Part shown: positions 20,020 through 30,516 of the stretch, piece by piece
How the letters are laid out: each line of letters starts with the position of its first letter
Numbering within the stretch: the stretch's first letter is position 1
Assembly: GCF_009208105.1 (NCBI RefSeq)
Contig: NZ_WFKL01000001.1
Span: forward strand, 4,774,001-4,838,000
From: Rouxiella sp. S1S-2
GTDB lineage: Bacteria; Pseudomonadota; Gammaproteobacteria; Enterobacterales; Enterobacteriaceae
Reading direction: 5' to 3'
Length of the DNA: 64,000 nucleotides
The notes under the pieces: generated by a model
Database searches by the model: none
Told to the model about the DNA's origin: nothing
What the model saw: only the letters and a program-made list of their open reading frames with translations
Translations under genes and position numbers: made by a program

Positions 20020-23000
20020 TTAGCCTTTAATTTTTGCGTGCATTTCCTGGACTGAAATAACCTGCTCAGTCGGGTCGGAAGACAGCGCCATCGCGGTCGC
20101 AAAGCCACCGTTCAACGTAGTGTCGTAGTGCACTTTGTACTGCAGTGCGCTGCGGCGAATAAGTTTGGAATCTTCAATCGCCTGACGACCCGCGGTAGTA
20201 TTGACGATGTAACTGTATTCACCGTTTTTAATGCGGTCCTGAATGTGTGGACGGCCTTCATGCACCTTGTTCACCAGGCGGATGTTAATGCCCGCCTCAC
20301 CCAGAACAACGGCAGTACCGTGAGTCGCATCCAGTTCGAAGCCGTGTTTTTGCAGCTTGGCAGCCAAATCGACCACGCGCGCTTTATCTCCGTCGCGAAC
20401 TGACAGCAGTGCACGACCGGCCTTTTTCATGCCGGACAGGCTGCCCAGCTGCGCCTTGGCAAACGCTTCGGCGAAGCTACGGCCAACGCCCATGACTTCA
20501 CCGGTGGAGCGCATTTCAGGGCCGAGGATGGGGTCCACGCCAGGGAATTTGTTAAACGGCAGCACCACTTCTTTCACAGAGTAGTACGGCGGGATAACTT
20601 CCTTGGTAATGCCCTGCTCGGCCAGAGTCTGCCCCGCCATCACGCGAGCGGCCACTTTCGCCAGCGGCACGCCGGTGGCCTTGGAGACAAACGGTACGGT
20701 ACGCGCAGCACGTGGGTTAACTTCAATCAGGTAAACTTCGTTGGCTTTAACCGCAAACTGCACGTTCATCAGGCCACGAACCTGCAGCTCAAAGGCCAGC
20801 TTCTCAACCTGCTGACGCATGACGTCCTGAATCTCTTTGCTCAGGGTGTAAGCGGGCAGTGAACACGCGGAGTCACCGGAGTGAACGCCAGCCTGCTCAA
20901 TGTGCTCCATAATGCCGCCAATCAGCACGCGCTCGCCGTCGCAGATAGCGTCAACGTCGACTTCTACCGCGTCGTCAAGGAAACGATCCAGCAGTACTGG
21001 CGCATCGTTAGAGACGCTTACCGCGTTCTGGAAGTAGCGACGCAGGTCGATTTCGTCATAAACGATTTCCATTGCGCGGCCGCCCAGCACGTATGAGGGA
21101 CGCACCACCAGCGGATAACCCAGACCGCTGGCTTTTTCAACTGCCTGTTCGATAGTGGCAACTGTGGCGTTAGCCGGCTGTTTCAGGCCCAGACGGTGAA
21201 CCGCCTGCTGGAAACGCTCACGGTCTTCAGCACGGTCGATAGCGTCCGGGCTGGTACCGATGATTGGCACGCCGCAAGCTTCCAGCTCGCGAGCCAGTTT
21301 CAGCGGAGTCTGCCCACCGTACTGCACGATCACGCCTTTTGGCTGCTCGATACGCACGATTTCCAGCACGTCTTCCAGCGTTACGGATTCGAAGTATAGA
21401 CGGTCGGAAGTGTCGTAGTCGGTAGAAACCGTTTCAGGGTTACAGTTAACCATGATGGTTTCATAACCGTCTTCGCGCAGCGCCAGCGAGGCGTGTACGC
21501 AGCAGTAGTCGAATTCGATACCTTGACCAATACGGTTTGGCCCGCCGCCCAGCACCATGATTTTTGGTTTGCCGGTGGTCGGGTTGGACTCGCACTCTTC
21601 TTCATACGTGGAGTACATGTAGGCGGTGTCGGTGGAGAACTCGGCAGCACAGGTATCAACGCGCTTATAAACCGGGTGCAGATTGTGCTTGTGACGCAAT
21701 TTGCGCATTTCGCTTTCAGATACGCCAACCAGTTTCGCCAAACGCAGATCTGCGAAGCCTTTGCGTTTCAGAACGCGCAGCAAATCATAATTTAACGAGC
21801 TAAAGCCGCCCTCTGCCACTTTTGCTTCCAGTTGAACTAATTCTTCAATCTGCACCAGGAACCAGCGGTCAACGTTGGTCAGGTTAAAGATGCCGTCTAC
21901 TGACATGCCCGCACGGAATGCGTCGGCGATGTACCAGATACGGTCTGAACCGGCTTCTTTCAGTTCGCGACGAATTTTGGTCAACGATTCAGGATCATCG
22001 AGATTAACGATAGGGTCAAAACCGCTGGCCCCCACTTCCAGGCCGCGCAGCGCTTTCTGCATCGACTCCTGGAAAGTGCGGCCAATCGCCATCACTTCAC
22101 CGACAGATTTCATCTGAGTGGTGAGACGGTCGTTAGCACCGGCAAATTTCTCGAAGTTGAAACGAGGAATTTTAGTCACAACGTAGTCAATTGACGGCTC
22201 GAAAGAGGCCGGTGTTTTGCCACCGGTGATGTCGTTCATCAACTCGTCGAGGGTGTAGCCCACAGCCAATTTGGCCGCCACTTTAGCAATCGGGAAACCG
22301 GTCGCTTTTGAAGCCAGTGCCGAAGAGCGTGACACGCGCGGGTTCATTTCGATAACGATCAGACGGCCGTCTTTCGGGTTAACGGAGAACTGTACGTTTG
22401 AACCGCCGGTTTCTACGCCGATTTCACGCAGTACCGCCAGCGAGGCGTTACGCATGATTTGATATTCTTTGTCGGTCAGGGTCTGAGCAGGTGCCACGGT
22501 GATGGAGTCACCGGTGTGGATGCCCATGGCATCGAAGTTTTCGATTGAACAAACGATGATGCAGTTGTCGTTTTTATCACGCACCACTTCCATCTCGTAC
22601 TCTTTCCAACCGATCAGCGACTCGTCAATCAGCAGCTCTTTGGTTGGCGAGAGATCCAGACCACGAGTACAAATCTCTTCGAACTCTTCGTGGTTGTACG
22701 CAATACCGCCGCCGGTGCCGCCCATGGTAAAGGAAGGACGGATAATGCACGGGAAGCCAACGTCTGCGGCAATCACCAGCGCTTCTTCCATGTTATGTGC
22801 AATACCTGAACGCGCCGTGCCTAATCCGATTTTCTTCATCGCGATATCAAAGCGACGGCGGTCCTCTGCCTTGTCGATAGCGTCGGCGGTGGCACCAATC
22901 ATGGTCACACCGAACTCAGCAAGCACGCCCTGACGCTCAAGCTCCAGCGCACAGTTCAGTGCAGTCTGGCCGCCCATTGTCGGCAGTACGGCGTCTGGAC

Positions 23001-23244
23001 GCTCTTTTTCAATAATTTTGCGTACAACTTCCCAGTGAATAGGCTCGATGTAGGTGGCATCGGCCATATCAGGGTCAGTCATGATGGTGGCTGGGTTGGA
23101 GTTCACCAGAATGACGCGGTAACCTTCTTCGCGCAGCGCTTTACACGCTTGGGCACCGGAGTAGTCGAACTCACAGGCCTGCCCGATAACAATCGGACCT
23201 GCGCCCAGAATCAGGATGCTTTTTATGTCTGTACGTTTTGGCAT
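20020..23244 (-). CDS. carB: Carbamoyl-phosphate synthase large subunit
   Basis: A 1074-residue protein (E. coli 1073) with the two homologous ATP-grasp halves. The carboxyphosphate half begins [29 protein letters not shown], and the carbamoyl-phosphate half contains [20 protein letters not shown]. The C-terminal allosteric domain (about 935-1074) binds ornithine, IMP and UMP. The enzyme makes carbamoyl phosphate from bicarbonate, ammonia delivered by CarA, and two ATP, feeding pyrimidine and arginine synthesis. It follows carA after 20 bases in one operon. Confidence 0.98.
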   Translation of the reverse strand: MPKRTDIKSILILGAGPIVIGQACEFDYSGAQACKALREEGYRVILVNSNPATIMTDPDMADATYIEPIHWEVVRKIIEKERPDAVLPTMGGQTALNCALELERQGVLAEFGVTMIGATADAIDKAEDRRRFDIAMKKIGLGTARSGIAHNMEEALVIAADVGFPCIIRPSFTMGGTGGGIAYNHEEFEEICTRGLDLSPTKELLIDESLIGWKEYEMEVVRDKNDNCIIVCSIENFDAMGIHTGDSITVAPAQTLTDKEYQIMRNASLAVLREIGVETGGSNVQFSVNPKDGRLIVIEMNPRVSRSSALASKATGFPIAKVAAKLAVGYTLDELMNDITGGKTPASFEPSIDYVVTKIPRFNFEKFAGANDRLTTQMKSVGEVMAIGRTFQESMQKALRGLEVGASGFDPIVNLDDPESLTKIRRELKEAGSDRIWYIADAFRAGMSVDGIFNLTNVDRWFLVQIEELVQLEAKVAEGGFSSLNYDLLRVLKRKGFADLRLAKLVGVSESEMRKLRHKHNLHPVYKRVDTCAAEFSTDTAYMYSTYEEECESNPTTGKPKIMVLGGGPNRIGQGIEFDYCCVHASLALREDGYETIMVNCNPETVSTDYDTSDRLYFESVTLEDVLEIVRIEQPKGVIVQYGGQTPLKLARELEACGVPIIGTSPDAIDRAEDRERFQQAVHRLGLKQPANATVATIEQAVEKASGLGYPLVVRPSYVLGGRAMEIVYDEIDLRRYFQNAVSVSNDAPVLLDRFLDDAVEVDVDAICDGERVLIGGIMEHIEQAGVHSGDSACSLPAYTLSKEIQDVMRQQVEKLAFELQVRGLMNVQFAVKANEVYLIEVNPRAARTVPFVSKATGVPLAKVAARVMAGQTLAEQGITKEVIPPYYSVKEVVLPFNKFPGVDPILGPEMRSTGEVMGVGRSFAEAFAKAQLGSLSGMKKAGRALLSVRDGDKARVVDLAAKLQKHGFELDATHGTAVVLGEAGINIRLVNKVHEGRPHIQDRIKNGEYSYIVNTTAGRQAIEDSKLIRRSALQYKVHYDTTLNGGFATAMALSSDPTEQVISVQEMHAKIKG

Positions 23245-23264
23245 TTTAAATCGCTCCTGTTCTC

Positions 23265-24413
23265 TTATTTGTCGCTGTTGCGGTAGGCTTCAATCAGTTC
23301 AATGAAGTGATCGAACAAAGGTGCTGCATCGTGCGGACCCGGGCTCGCTTCAGGGTGACCCTGGAAGCAGAACGCTGGCTTGCTGGTGTGATGCAAACCT
23401 TGCAATGTACCGTCGAACAGTGATTTGTGCGTGGTGCGTAACGTGTCCGGCAGGCTGGCTTCTTCTACCGCAAAACCGTGGTTCTGTGCGGTGATCATCA
23501 CGGTGTTGTTATCAAGATTTTTAACCGGATGGTTGCCGCCGTGGTGTCCAAACTTCATTTTTGACGTCTTGGCGCCGCAGGCCAGTGCCAACAATTGGTG
23601 GCCCAGGCAGATACCGAACACCGGGATTTCAGTGGTCAGGAAAGTTTTGATGGCTGCAATGGCATAGTCACATGGCTCTGGGTCACCCGGGCCGTTTGAC
23701 AGGAAGATGCCGTCCGGATTGAGTTTGAGCACGTCTTCTGCAGACGTTTTTGCCGGCACCACCGTCAGGCGACAGCCGCGGTCAACCAACATGCGCAGAA
23801 TGTTGCGCTTCACGCCGTAATCGTAGGCCACGACGTGGAAAGGTAAATCCTCAGCCTTCTTCGCTTCCGGCAAATCGCCTTCAAGAGTCCAGCTACCCTG
23901 CTGCCAGCTGTAAGACTCTTGCGTGGAGACTTCTTTCGCCAGATCCATGCCTTTCAGCCCCGGGAAAGCCTTGGCTTTTTCCAGTGCCAGCACCGCGTCC
24001 ACATTATCACCGGCAATGATGCAACCGTTCTGCGCACCCTTTTCACTCAGCAACCGAGTCAGCTTACGCGTGTCGATATCCGCGATACCAACGATGTTGT
24101 GGCGCTTGAGGTAATCAGAAAGGGATTCTTCATTACGGTAGTTGCTGGCAATCAGGGGGAGGTCGCGAATAACCAGACCTTGAGCGTGTACTGCGGAGGA
24201 TTCTTCATCAGCGGCGTTAGTGCCGACATTGCCGATATGAGGATAAGTAAGAGTAACGATCTGGCGGGAATAGGAAGGATCAGTGAGGATTTCTTGATAA
24301 CCGGTCATCGACGTATTGAAGACCACTTCTCCTACTGCCGTTCCCTCTGCCCCGATGGCCCGACCGTGGAATTGGGTTCCGTCTTCCAGAACCAATAGCG
24401 CTGACTTTATCAA
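23265..24413 (-). CDS. carA: Carbamoyl-phosphate synthase small subunit (TTG start)
   Basis: The 382-residue glutaminase subunit, the same length as in E. coli. The N-terminal domain is followed by a class I glutamine amidotransferase domain with the nucleophile Cys in [13 protein letters not shown] and the His-Glu pair in [13 protein letters not shown]. The protein releases ammonia from glutamine for CarB. I chose the TTG at 24411-24413: it gives [18 protein letters not shown] directly after the initiator, has a GGAGG Shine-Dalgarno motif just upstream, and E. coli carA also starts with TTG. The upstream TTG at 24425 lies inside that ribosome-binding site. Confidence 0.96.
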   Translation of the reverse strand: MIKSALLVLEDGTQFHGRAIGAEGTAVGEVVFNTSMTGYQEILTDPSYSRQIVTLTYPHIGNVGTNAADEESSAVHAQGLVIRDLPLIASNYRNEESLSDYLKRHNIVGIADIDTRKLTRLLSEKGAQNGCIIAGDNVDAVLALEKAKAFPGLKGMDLAKEVSTQESYSWQQGSWTLEGDLPEAKKAEDLPFHVVAYDYGVKRNILRMLVDRGCRLTVVPAKTSAEDVLKLNPDGIFLSNGPGDPEPCDYAIAAIKTFLTTEIPVFGICLGHQLLALACGAKTSKMKFGHHGGNHPVKNLDNNTVMITAQNHGFAVEEASLPDTLRTTHKSLFDGTLQGLHHTSKPAFCFQGHPEASPGPHDAAPLFDHFIELIEAYRNSDK

Positions 24414-24424
24414 AGCATCCTCCA

Positions 24425-24460
24425 AGAATAATCAATCATTATATTTGCATATTAATTCAG
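24425..24460 (-). promoter_or_regulatory. ArgR operator (two ARG boxes) upstream of carA
   Basis: On the minus strand TGAATTAATATGCA (24446-24459) matches the ARG-box consensus TGAATWWWWATTCA except for one position. A second weaker box, TGATTGATTATTC, follows at 24426-24438. The pair lies directly upstream of the carA ribosome-binding site, as in E. coli, where ArgR represses the P2 promoter. Confidence 0.8.
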
Positions 24461-24658
24461 ATCCAGTGACCTGATCAATGCAAAAATTGCACTCAGAGCG
24501 GTAATTTTTTCTACCCTAAAAGCTAATTTTTGGCAAATTGCGCGCATTCTAATGATGAGCGTTTGGTTTGTCCACCAAAAGCACCATTATTTTACTGTTT
24601 TTTGCTGCACTCAGTGAAATGAGCACCGGATAGCGATAAAAGGACGGGATAAGTAAGC

Positions 24659-24675
24659 ATAGTAAACGTTTGCGG
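24659..24675. promoter_or_regulatory. PurR-like box upstream of carA
   Basis: The core AAACGTTTGCG at 24664-24674 matches the right two-thirds of the PurR consensus ACGCAAACGTTTGCGT. It lies about 250 bases upstream of carA; PurR controls the P1 promoter of carAB in E. coli from a comparable distance. Confidence 0.5.
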
Positions 24676-24829
24676 GGAGGTTTGTCTGAAAAAATCGGTT
24701 TTTGACGCAGTTTAGATAATTATGATGAAATGATCTGGTTATTTTATACTCAATACGGTAATCAAATGATCATTAACACCTTAAAATATAGGTTTGGGAA
24801 ACAAACCGCATCATAACGCCCATTTTATA

Positions 24830-24868
24830 GATAAAAGAAAAGGGCAATAAAATAACTGCCCTTTTATC
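24830..24868 (-). terminator. Terminator after dapB
   Basis: The arms AAAAGGGCA (24838-24846) and TGCCCTTTT (24857-24865) form a hairpin. On the minus strand it is followed by a T-rich run, 45 bases past the dapB stop. Confidence 0.8.
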
Positions 24869-24913
24869 AAAACACTATGATTAAAACAACCACATCACGA
24901 TTGTTGGAGAACC

Positions 24914-25780
<867 letters not shown>

Positions 25781-25817
25781 TTAACCACCCCGCTCCATCA
25801 CGGCTAGTGAAATTGCC

Positions 25818-25837
25818 TCATAATTAGAAAATTATGA
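25818..25837. repeat. Perfect inverted repeat upstream of dapB
   Basis: TCATAATT and AATTATGA are perfect inverted arms around an AGAA centre, about 85-100 bases upstream of the dapB start. It could be an operator, but no known factor matches. Confidence 0.5.
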
Positions 25838-26311
25838 TAGAGGCGCGCTAGCATCAGTAAATCTATTTTGCTCTGACTGAATAATGTCGGACATCTCCCC
25901 TTAATCACAAGACAAATCAACACTCTCTGCCCTTTTGATAAAAAATTCACAAAAACGAATAGCTATGCAAAAGTGTGAATAATGTGCGCTTAAGCACGTT
26001 TTGACAATGTTGTTTTTGTCGACGGCGATGAATTTATTAGTGGTGATATAAATAATTCATATTTCGTTATTGGATTTTGCTGAACCGTTATGTTAATAAA
26101 TAGCCAGCTAATTTTAAGTCGATGAATTATTGCAAAAGCGAAACTATATAAGCTAACCAATAATCACGGCATGTCAGTAAGTTAGCGATTGGAAGGTTTT
26201 ATTTAAAAACAGACTATTACGCAATGAGTGTCGTTATTCTAACAAGGCAGGCTGCGGCATAGATCTTTAATGCTCGTTAATCCCCCTCGTGCATAACAAG
26301 GGAAATGAGGA

Positions 26312-26330
26312 TGCCAACACAGCATTGGCA
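26312..26330 (+). promoter_or_regulatory. Inverted repeat in the porin mRNA leader
   Basis: TGCCAA and TTGGCA are perfect 6-base arms with a 7-base centre. The repeat ends 12 bases before the porin start codon and touches its GGAG ribosome-binding site, so an RNA hairpin here could influence translation. Confidence 0.5.
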
Positions 26331-26342
26331 CCTGGAGTCGTT

Positions 26343-27494
26343 ATGAAATTTAAAATGAATAGGGTTTCACAAACGGTTGTCGCCGGCCTGCTATTGGGTG
26401 GCGCATCTTTCGCAGCACAGGCAGAAATCACGCTTATCAAACAAGATCCGCAACCTTATGACCTGCTTAGCCGTCTCGACTTTAAAGTCGGCGGCAGTAT
26501 TCGTCCGCAGGTTGTCAATACTATGGGCAACTCTGATAAAGGCTCATACAAAAACAACGGTTATGACGGCGGCACCCGTTTCCGCTTCTCTGCTGATTAT
26601 TTCCTGTTTGATGATATTCACTGGGTTAGCTATTACGAACTGGGTGTAAATATTCCGGCGGTATTCGACTGGGATCAACATTATGCAAAAGGCGCACATG
26701 ACACCACCCGTCGCCAGCTGTATACCGGCTTCAAGAGCAAAACCTACGGTACGTTGACTTATGGTCAGCAGAACAGCATCTATTATGATGTTGTTGGCGC
26801 TAAAACCGACGTGTGGGATGACGACATGTTAGCCCAGGCTCCGGGCAACGGCATCAACGGTGACTATGATGGTTCTTATCGTTCACGCAAGATGTTGAAA
26901 TACAAGTATGCTGCAGGTCCAGTGGATCTTTATGCCGCTTACCTGTTCTCAGACGATGACCTGCTTGAATCCAATAACCTGGCCTACAAACGCAAAGGCG
27001 GCGGCTCCGTTGGCGCAAATTGGCACATCAATGACACCTTAACGTGGGGTACGGCGTATAACTACACCAGCGCCGAAGTTAAGAACCGTGCCGCTGGCGG
27101 CTCTAAAGACTATGACCAGAGCATTTTGGGTACTGCACTGTCGTGGACGCCGGGCAACTGGACACTGTCTGCAGGCGGCGGCTGGTACCACAACTTCCTG
27201 ACCACTAAAATCAACAACGATCAGGACTACTTCGCGGGCAACGCCTACGGTGTGGAATACTATGCCGGTTACAACATTCCAATCAAACAGTACGCCATCA
27301 AGAGCATTCAACCGTACTTCATGGGTGACCATCTGAAATACGTGAGCGGTCGTGACTACCAGCGTACCGACAACGGCGTGGGCATCGCGTTGAAACTCGA
27401 CTACGGCTTCCAGGTTGATTTCGAGCACATGATCACCAACTCTACCGACGATATTGGCGACCTGAACCTGGTTCGCCTGTACTACAACTTCTAA
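26343..27494 (+). CDS. Outer-membrane porin
   Basis: A 383-residue outer-membrane beta-barrel protein. The signal peptide runs to about Ala26 (GGASFAAQA). The mature chain shows alternating amphipathic strands typical of 16-strand general porins, including GFKSKTYGTLTYGQQ, and ends in VRLYYNF with the C-terminal Phe needed for BAM recognition. The ATG at 26343 has a GGAG motif eight bases upstream; the frame extends further upstream without signal-peptide character. Substrate preference cannot be read from sequence. The nearby lactonase-family gene hints at sugar-acid use, but this is inference only. E. coli lacks this gene here. Confidence 0.85.
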   Translation: MKFKMNRVSQTVVAGLLLGGASFAAQAEITLIKQDPQPYDLLSRLDFKVGGSIRPQVVNTMGNSDKGSYKNNGYDGGTRFRFSADYFLFDDIHWVSYYELGVNIPAVFDWDQHYAKGAHDTTRRQLYTGFKSKTYGTLTYGQQNSIYYDVVGAKTDVWDDDMLAQAPGNGINGDYDGSYRSRKMLKYKYAAGPVDLYAAYLFSDDDLLESNNLAYKRKGGGSVGANWHINDTLTWGTAYNYTSAEVKNRAAGGSKDYDQSILGTALSWTPGNWTLSAGGGWYHNFLTTKINNDQDYFAGNAYGVEYYAGYNIPIKQYAIKSIQPYFMGDHLKYVSGRDYQRTDNGVGIALKLDYGFQVDFEHMITNSTDDIGDLNLVRLYYNF

Positions 27495-27530
27495 TCTACG
27501 TTGTAGAAATCCGTCTTTATGAGTTACCTG

Positions 27531-27560
27531 GCCTGCTGAAACATCAGCAGGCTTTTTTTT
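27531..27560 (+). terminator. Terminator after the porin gene
   Basis: GCCTGCTGA and TCAGCAGGC form a perfect 9-base stem with an AACA loop, followed directly by eight T residues. Confidence 0.95.
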
Positions 27561-27660
27561 ACCCTCGCCCCCTTAACTTGCTGCTTCTGCTTTCCCCATG
27601 TGGCAAAGCGCGGCTAAACTCATTACACAGACACTTTTAGCCCTTGCAGGAGAAACCTTG

Positions 27661-28527
27661 ATGACCGCATTTTTGAGGTCCGAGATAACCGCCGTTAACG
27701 ATTATCGCGCCGAGTTGGGTGAAACACCCGTCTGGTGCCAGCGCACCCAGTCACTGCTTTGGATGGATATTCTTAACCAGCGACTGCTGCGCTACTGGCC
27801 TGAAACGCAAGCCTTCGAACAGCGCGAACTTCCCTCGATTACCAGCGCGGCTCTGCTGACTGAAAAGCAGGACACTTTTTTACTGGTCACTCAGGACGGA
27901 ATTTCACTTTACGACTACGCCAATGAAACCTTCACCCTGCTCTGTGACTATGCGGGGGCAGAAGGCACAAGGCCTAACGAAGCCGCGATCGCCCCAGATG
28001 GTTCTCTGTGGTATGGCTCGATGGATCTCAAAGAAAAAGAAAAAATAGGCGCCTGGTTTCGTTATGAAATCGGTGACTCTGCGCCAGTGCTGATGATGGA
28101 CAAGGTTGGCACGCCGAATACTCTGGCCTGGTACGAAGGGAAAGTGTGGTTTGCCGACAGTACGCAGAAACGTTTCTACTCCGGCAGCGCCAGAAGAATA
28201 AATCCTTTAAAACTCTCCTGCCACTCTTCCGGCGATAAAACGCCCGATGGTTCAACCCTGACTGAAGACGGCATATTGCTGACTGCCTGCTGGGGAAGCC
28301 ACTGTCTGCTGCGACAACAGATCAATCAGGGTGAACTCTTAACGCTTGATACGTTAAAGGTGCCAGTGACTCAGCCAAGCTGCTGCACCTTTGGCGGTGC
28401 GGATATGCGGCGGCTGTTTATTACGTCGGCGAGAAAAGAGTTAGAAAATCCGGGGGAAATCGAGGGGGCGCTGCTGCAGGTTGAAACCTCAACGCGTGGC
28501 GCAGGGCAATATCAGTTTACACTTTAA
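27661..28527 (+). CDS. SMP-30/gluconolactonase-family protein
   Basis: A 288-residue six-bladed beta-propeller of the SMP-30/gluconolactonase/LRE family. The expected metal-site regions are present: LGETPVWC near residue 20 (Glu ligand), RPNEAAIAPDGSLWYGSMD, GTPNTLAWYEGKVWFADS (Asn ligand) and TPDGSTLTEDG (Asp ligand). Relatives hydrolyse sugar lactones such as gluconolactone, xylonolactone or arabinonolactone; the substrate here is not determined. The ATG at 27661 follows an AGGAG motif. The porin terminator lies between this gene and the porin, so they are probably separate units. Confidence 0.85.
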   Translation: MTAFLRSEITAVNDYRAELGETPVWCQRTQSLLWMDILNQRLLRYWPETQAFEQRELPSITSAALLTEKQDTFLLVTQDGISLYDYANETFTLLCDYAGAEGTRPNEAAIAPDGSLWYGSMDLKEKEKIGAWFRYEIGDSAPVLMMDKVGTPNTLAWYEGKVWFADSTQKRFYSGSARRINPLKLSCHSSGDKTPDGSTLTEDGILLTACWGSHCLLRQQINQGELLTLDTLKVPVTQPSCCTFGGADMRRLFITSARKELENPGEIEGALLQVETSTRGAGQYQFTL

Positions 28528-28603
28528 GCGTTGCTGCTCTTGCATCCCCGCCTTCCCCTGCTGAAATAGCGGGGGAAGGACTAGGGTGGGGAAATTTTAA
28601 AAA

Positions 28604-29554
28604 TCAGCTTACCGCTTTAATATCGATACGCAGCTCTTTTGGAACTTCGAAAACGATATTTTCTTCACGGCCGTCCATGTTAACTACGCCGAGGCAGCCC
28701 AGCGTTTTCAGACGGTCGATCACTTCCTGCACCAGAATGTCTGGCGCAGAAGCACCGGCCGTTACGCCTACGCTGAGCGCACCTTTAACCCACTCTTCTT
28801 TAATGTCTGCTGCAGAATCTATCAGATAAGAAGGCTTACCTACACGCTGGGCCAGTTCTGCCAGGCGGTTGGAGTTAGAGGAGTTTTTAGAACCCACCAC
28901 CAGCACCACGTCAGCATCGTCAGACAGGTTTCGCACCGCTTCCTGACGGTTGGTAGTGGCATAGCAGATATCGTCTTTACGCGGACCCACAATTTTTGGA
29001 AAACGCTCGCGCAAGGCGTCGATCACTTCCGAGGTGTCATCAACCGACAGCGTGGTCTGCGTCATAAAGCATAGATTGTCCGGGTCTTTAACGTCCAGCT
29101 TCGACACGTCAGCCGGTGACTCCACCAGATACATGCCGCCGTTGGGGTTGTTGTATTGGCCCATGGTGCCTTCCACTTCTGGGTGCCCGGCGTGACCAAT
29201 CAGGATGGCTTCAGTGCCTTTACGGCTGGCACGCGCCACTTCCATATGTACTTTCGTTACCAACGGACAGGTGGCGTCAAACACGGTCAGATCGCGCGAT
29301 TTCGCTTCGGTTCTCACAGCCTGAGACACGCCGTGCGCAGAGAAGATCAGGATAGAACCGTCTGGCACTTCGCTGATTTGCTCAATGAATACCGCGCCGC
29401 GCTGGCGCAGGCTGTCTACGACATAACGGTTATGCACCACTTCATGACGCACGAAAATCGGCGCGCCGTAAAGCTCGAGAGCACGTTCAACGATGGTAAT
29501 GGCACGGTCAACACCGGCACAGAAACCTCGTGGGTTAGCCAGCAGAACTTGCAT
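28604..29554 (-). CDS. ispH: 4-hydroxy-3-methylbut-2-enyl diphosphate reductase IspH
   Basis: A 316-residue iron-sulfur enzyme, the same length as E. coli IspH (LytB). It catalyses the last step of the MEP isoprenoid pathway, producing IPP and DMAPP. The three [4Fe-4S] cysteine ligands are in RGFCAGVD (Cys12), DATCPLV (Cys96) and [10 protein letters not shown] (Cys197). The start overlaps the end of fkpB by 20 bases. It is the last gene of the ribF-ileS-lspA-fkpB-ispH operon. Confidence 0.97.
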   Translation of the reverse strand: MQVLLANPRGFCAGVDRAITIVERALELYGAPIFVRHEVVHNRYVVDSLRQRGAVFIEQISEVPDGSILIFSAHGVSQAVRTEAKSRDLTVFDATCPLVTKVHMEVARASRKGTEAILIGHAGHPEVEGTMGQYNNPNGGMYLVESPADVSKLDVKDPDNLCFMTQTTLSVDDTSEVIDALRERFPKIVGPRKDDICYATTNRQEAVRNLSDDADVVLVVGSKNSSNSNRLAELAQRVGKPSYLIDSAADIKEEWVKGALSVGVTAGASAPDILVQEVIDRLKTLGCLGVVNMDGREENIVFEVPKELRIDIKAVS

Positions 29555-30005
29555 TAGACGCCTCCATTTCAGGGTCTATCTTTAACACTTCAATATCAAA
29601 ATCAATATGTTGCCCAGCCAAGGGGTGATTGAAATCGACGGTAACCGAACCTTCGGTCACTTCGCGAACCACGCCGGGCATTTCACTGCCGTCACGGGTT
29701 GTGAACAGCATGATGGTACCGACGTCAGGAACGCCGGTCTCCAAAAAATCACGCAGAGGGAAGAACTGAATCAGGTCAGGACTTTGGGTCCCAAACGCTG
29801 ACTCAGGCGATAGCGTAAAGGCTTTTTTATCGCCAATTCGCAGACCCAGCAGCTGGTTTTCCAGCGCGTCCGACAGGCTACCGTCGCCCAGTCGGAACAA
29901 AGCGGGTTTGCCGTGACTGAGCGTCGATTCCGCCGTAGAGCCATCTTCCAGCTTCAGCGTGAAATGAACCAGCACCGCGCTGTCGTGTATCACCTGCTCG
30001 GCCAT
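29535..30005 (-). CDS. fkpB: FKBP-type peptidyl-prolyl isomerase FkpB (SlpA)
   Basis: A 156-residue SlyD-like FKBP (E. coli 149). The order FKBP half, inserted chaperone flap, FKBP half is visible: [18 protein letters not shown], then [17 protein letters not shown] in the flap, then [19 protein letters not shown]. It acts as a cytoplasmic prolyl isomerase and chaperone. The start [15 protein letters not shown] was selected by homology; an open frame continues into lspA. Four bases separate it from lspA. Confidence 0.95.
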   Translation of the reverse strand: MAEQVIHDSAVLVHFTLKLEDGSTAESTLSHGKPALFRLGDGSLSDALENQLLGLRIGDKKAFTLSPESAFGTQSPDLIQFFPLRDFLETGVPDVGTIMLFTTRDGSEMPGVVREVTEGSVTVDFNHPLAGQHIDFDIEVLKIDPEMEASNASSAG

Positions 30006-30009
30006 TCTC

Positions 30010-30516
30010 TTATCCCTTACTTTTTGCCGTTTTGTCCGGTGAGGACATAAAGCCCTCGAGGACAACTAACACTGCACCGACGCAAATAAAGCTGTCGGCC
30101 AGGTTGAATATTGGGTAGTGCCAATCTTTCACATAAAAATCAATGAAGTCGATGACAAACCCGTGAACCATGCGGTCAAACAGGTTACCCAGCGCACCGC
30201 CGATAATCATCGCAAACGCGATATTGTTCAGCTTTTGCCTGCCACTGCTGCGGTACATCAGCACCAGCAGAACGACGACAATAACTAAGGCAATGGCGGC
30301 AAAGAACCAGCGCTGCCACCCGCCCTTGTCTGCCAGGAAACTGAAGGCAGCACCCGGATTATGCGCATAAGTCAGATTGAAAAACGGGATCAGCGGCATT
30401 GATTCGCCAAGTTGGAAATGATCCATCACCCACACTTTGCTGCCGAGATCCAGGACCAGCACAACAACCGCCAGCCAAAGCCAGCGGAGTCCGGTAGAAC
30501 AAATAGGTTTAGCCAT
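30010..30516 (-). CDS. lspA: Lipoprotein signal peptidase LspA
   Basis: A 168-residue inner-membrane aspartyl protease (E. coli 164) with four transmembrane helices. It cleaves prolipoproteins before the lipidated cysteine. The catalytic Asp residues lie in [11 protein letters not shown] and [11 protein letters not shown], and NPGAAFSF is another conserved motif. Its start codon overlaps the ileS stop by one base, giving translational coupling. It is the target of globomycin. Confidence 0.96.
   Translation of the reverse strand: MAKPICSTGLRWLWLAVVVLVLDLGSKVWVMDHFQLGESMPLIPFFNLTYAHNPGAAFSFLADKGGWQRWFFAAIALVIVVVLLVLMYRSSGRQKLNNIAFAMIIGGALGNLFDRMVHGFVIDFIDFYVKDWHYPIFNLADSFICVGAVLVVLEGFMSSPDKTAKSKG

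Larger units (their letters stand above)
24414..24829. other. carAB control region
   Basis: The stretch between carA and the dapB terminator is unusually long and AT-rich. It contains a pair of ArgR-type boxes next to carA and a PurR-like box about 250 bases upstream, an arrangement like the two-promoter control region of E. coli carAB (pyrimidine-controlled P1, arginine-controlled P2). No reading frame of note occurs. Confidence 0.6.
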
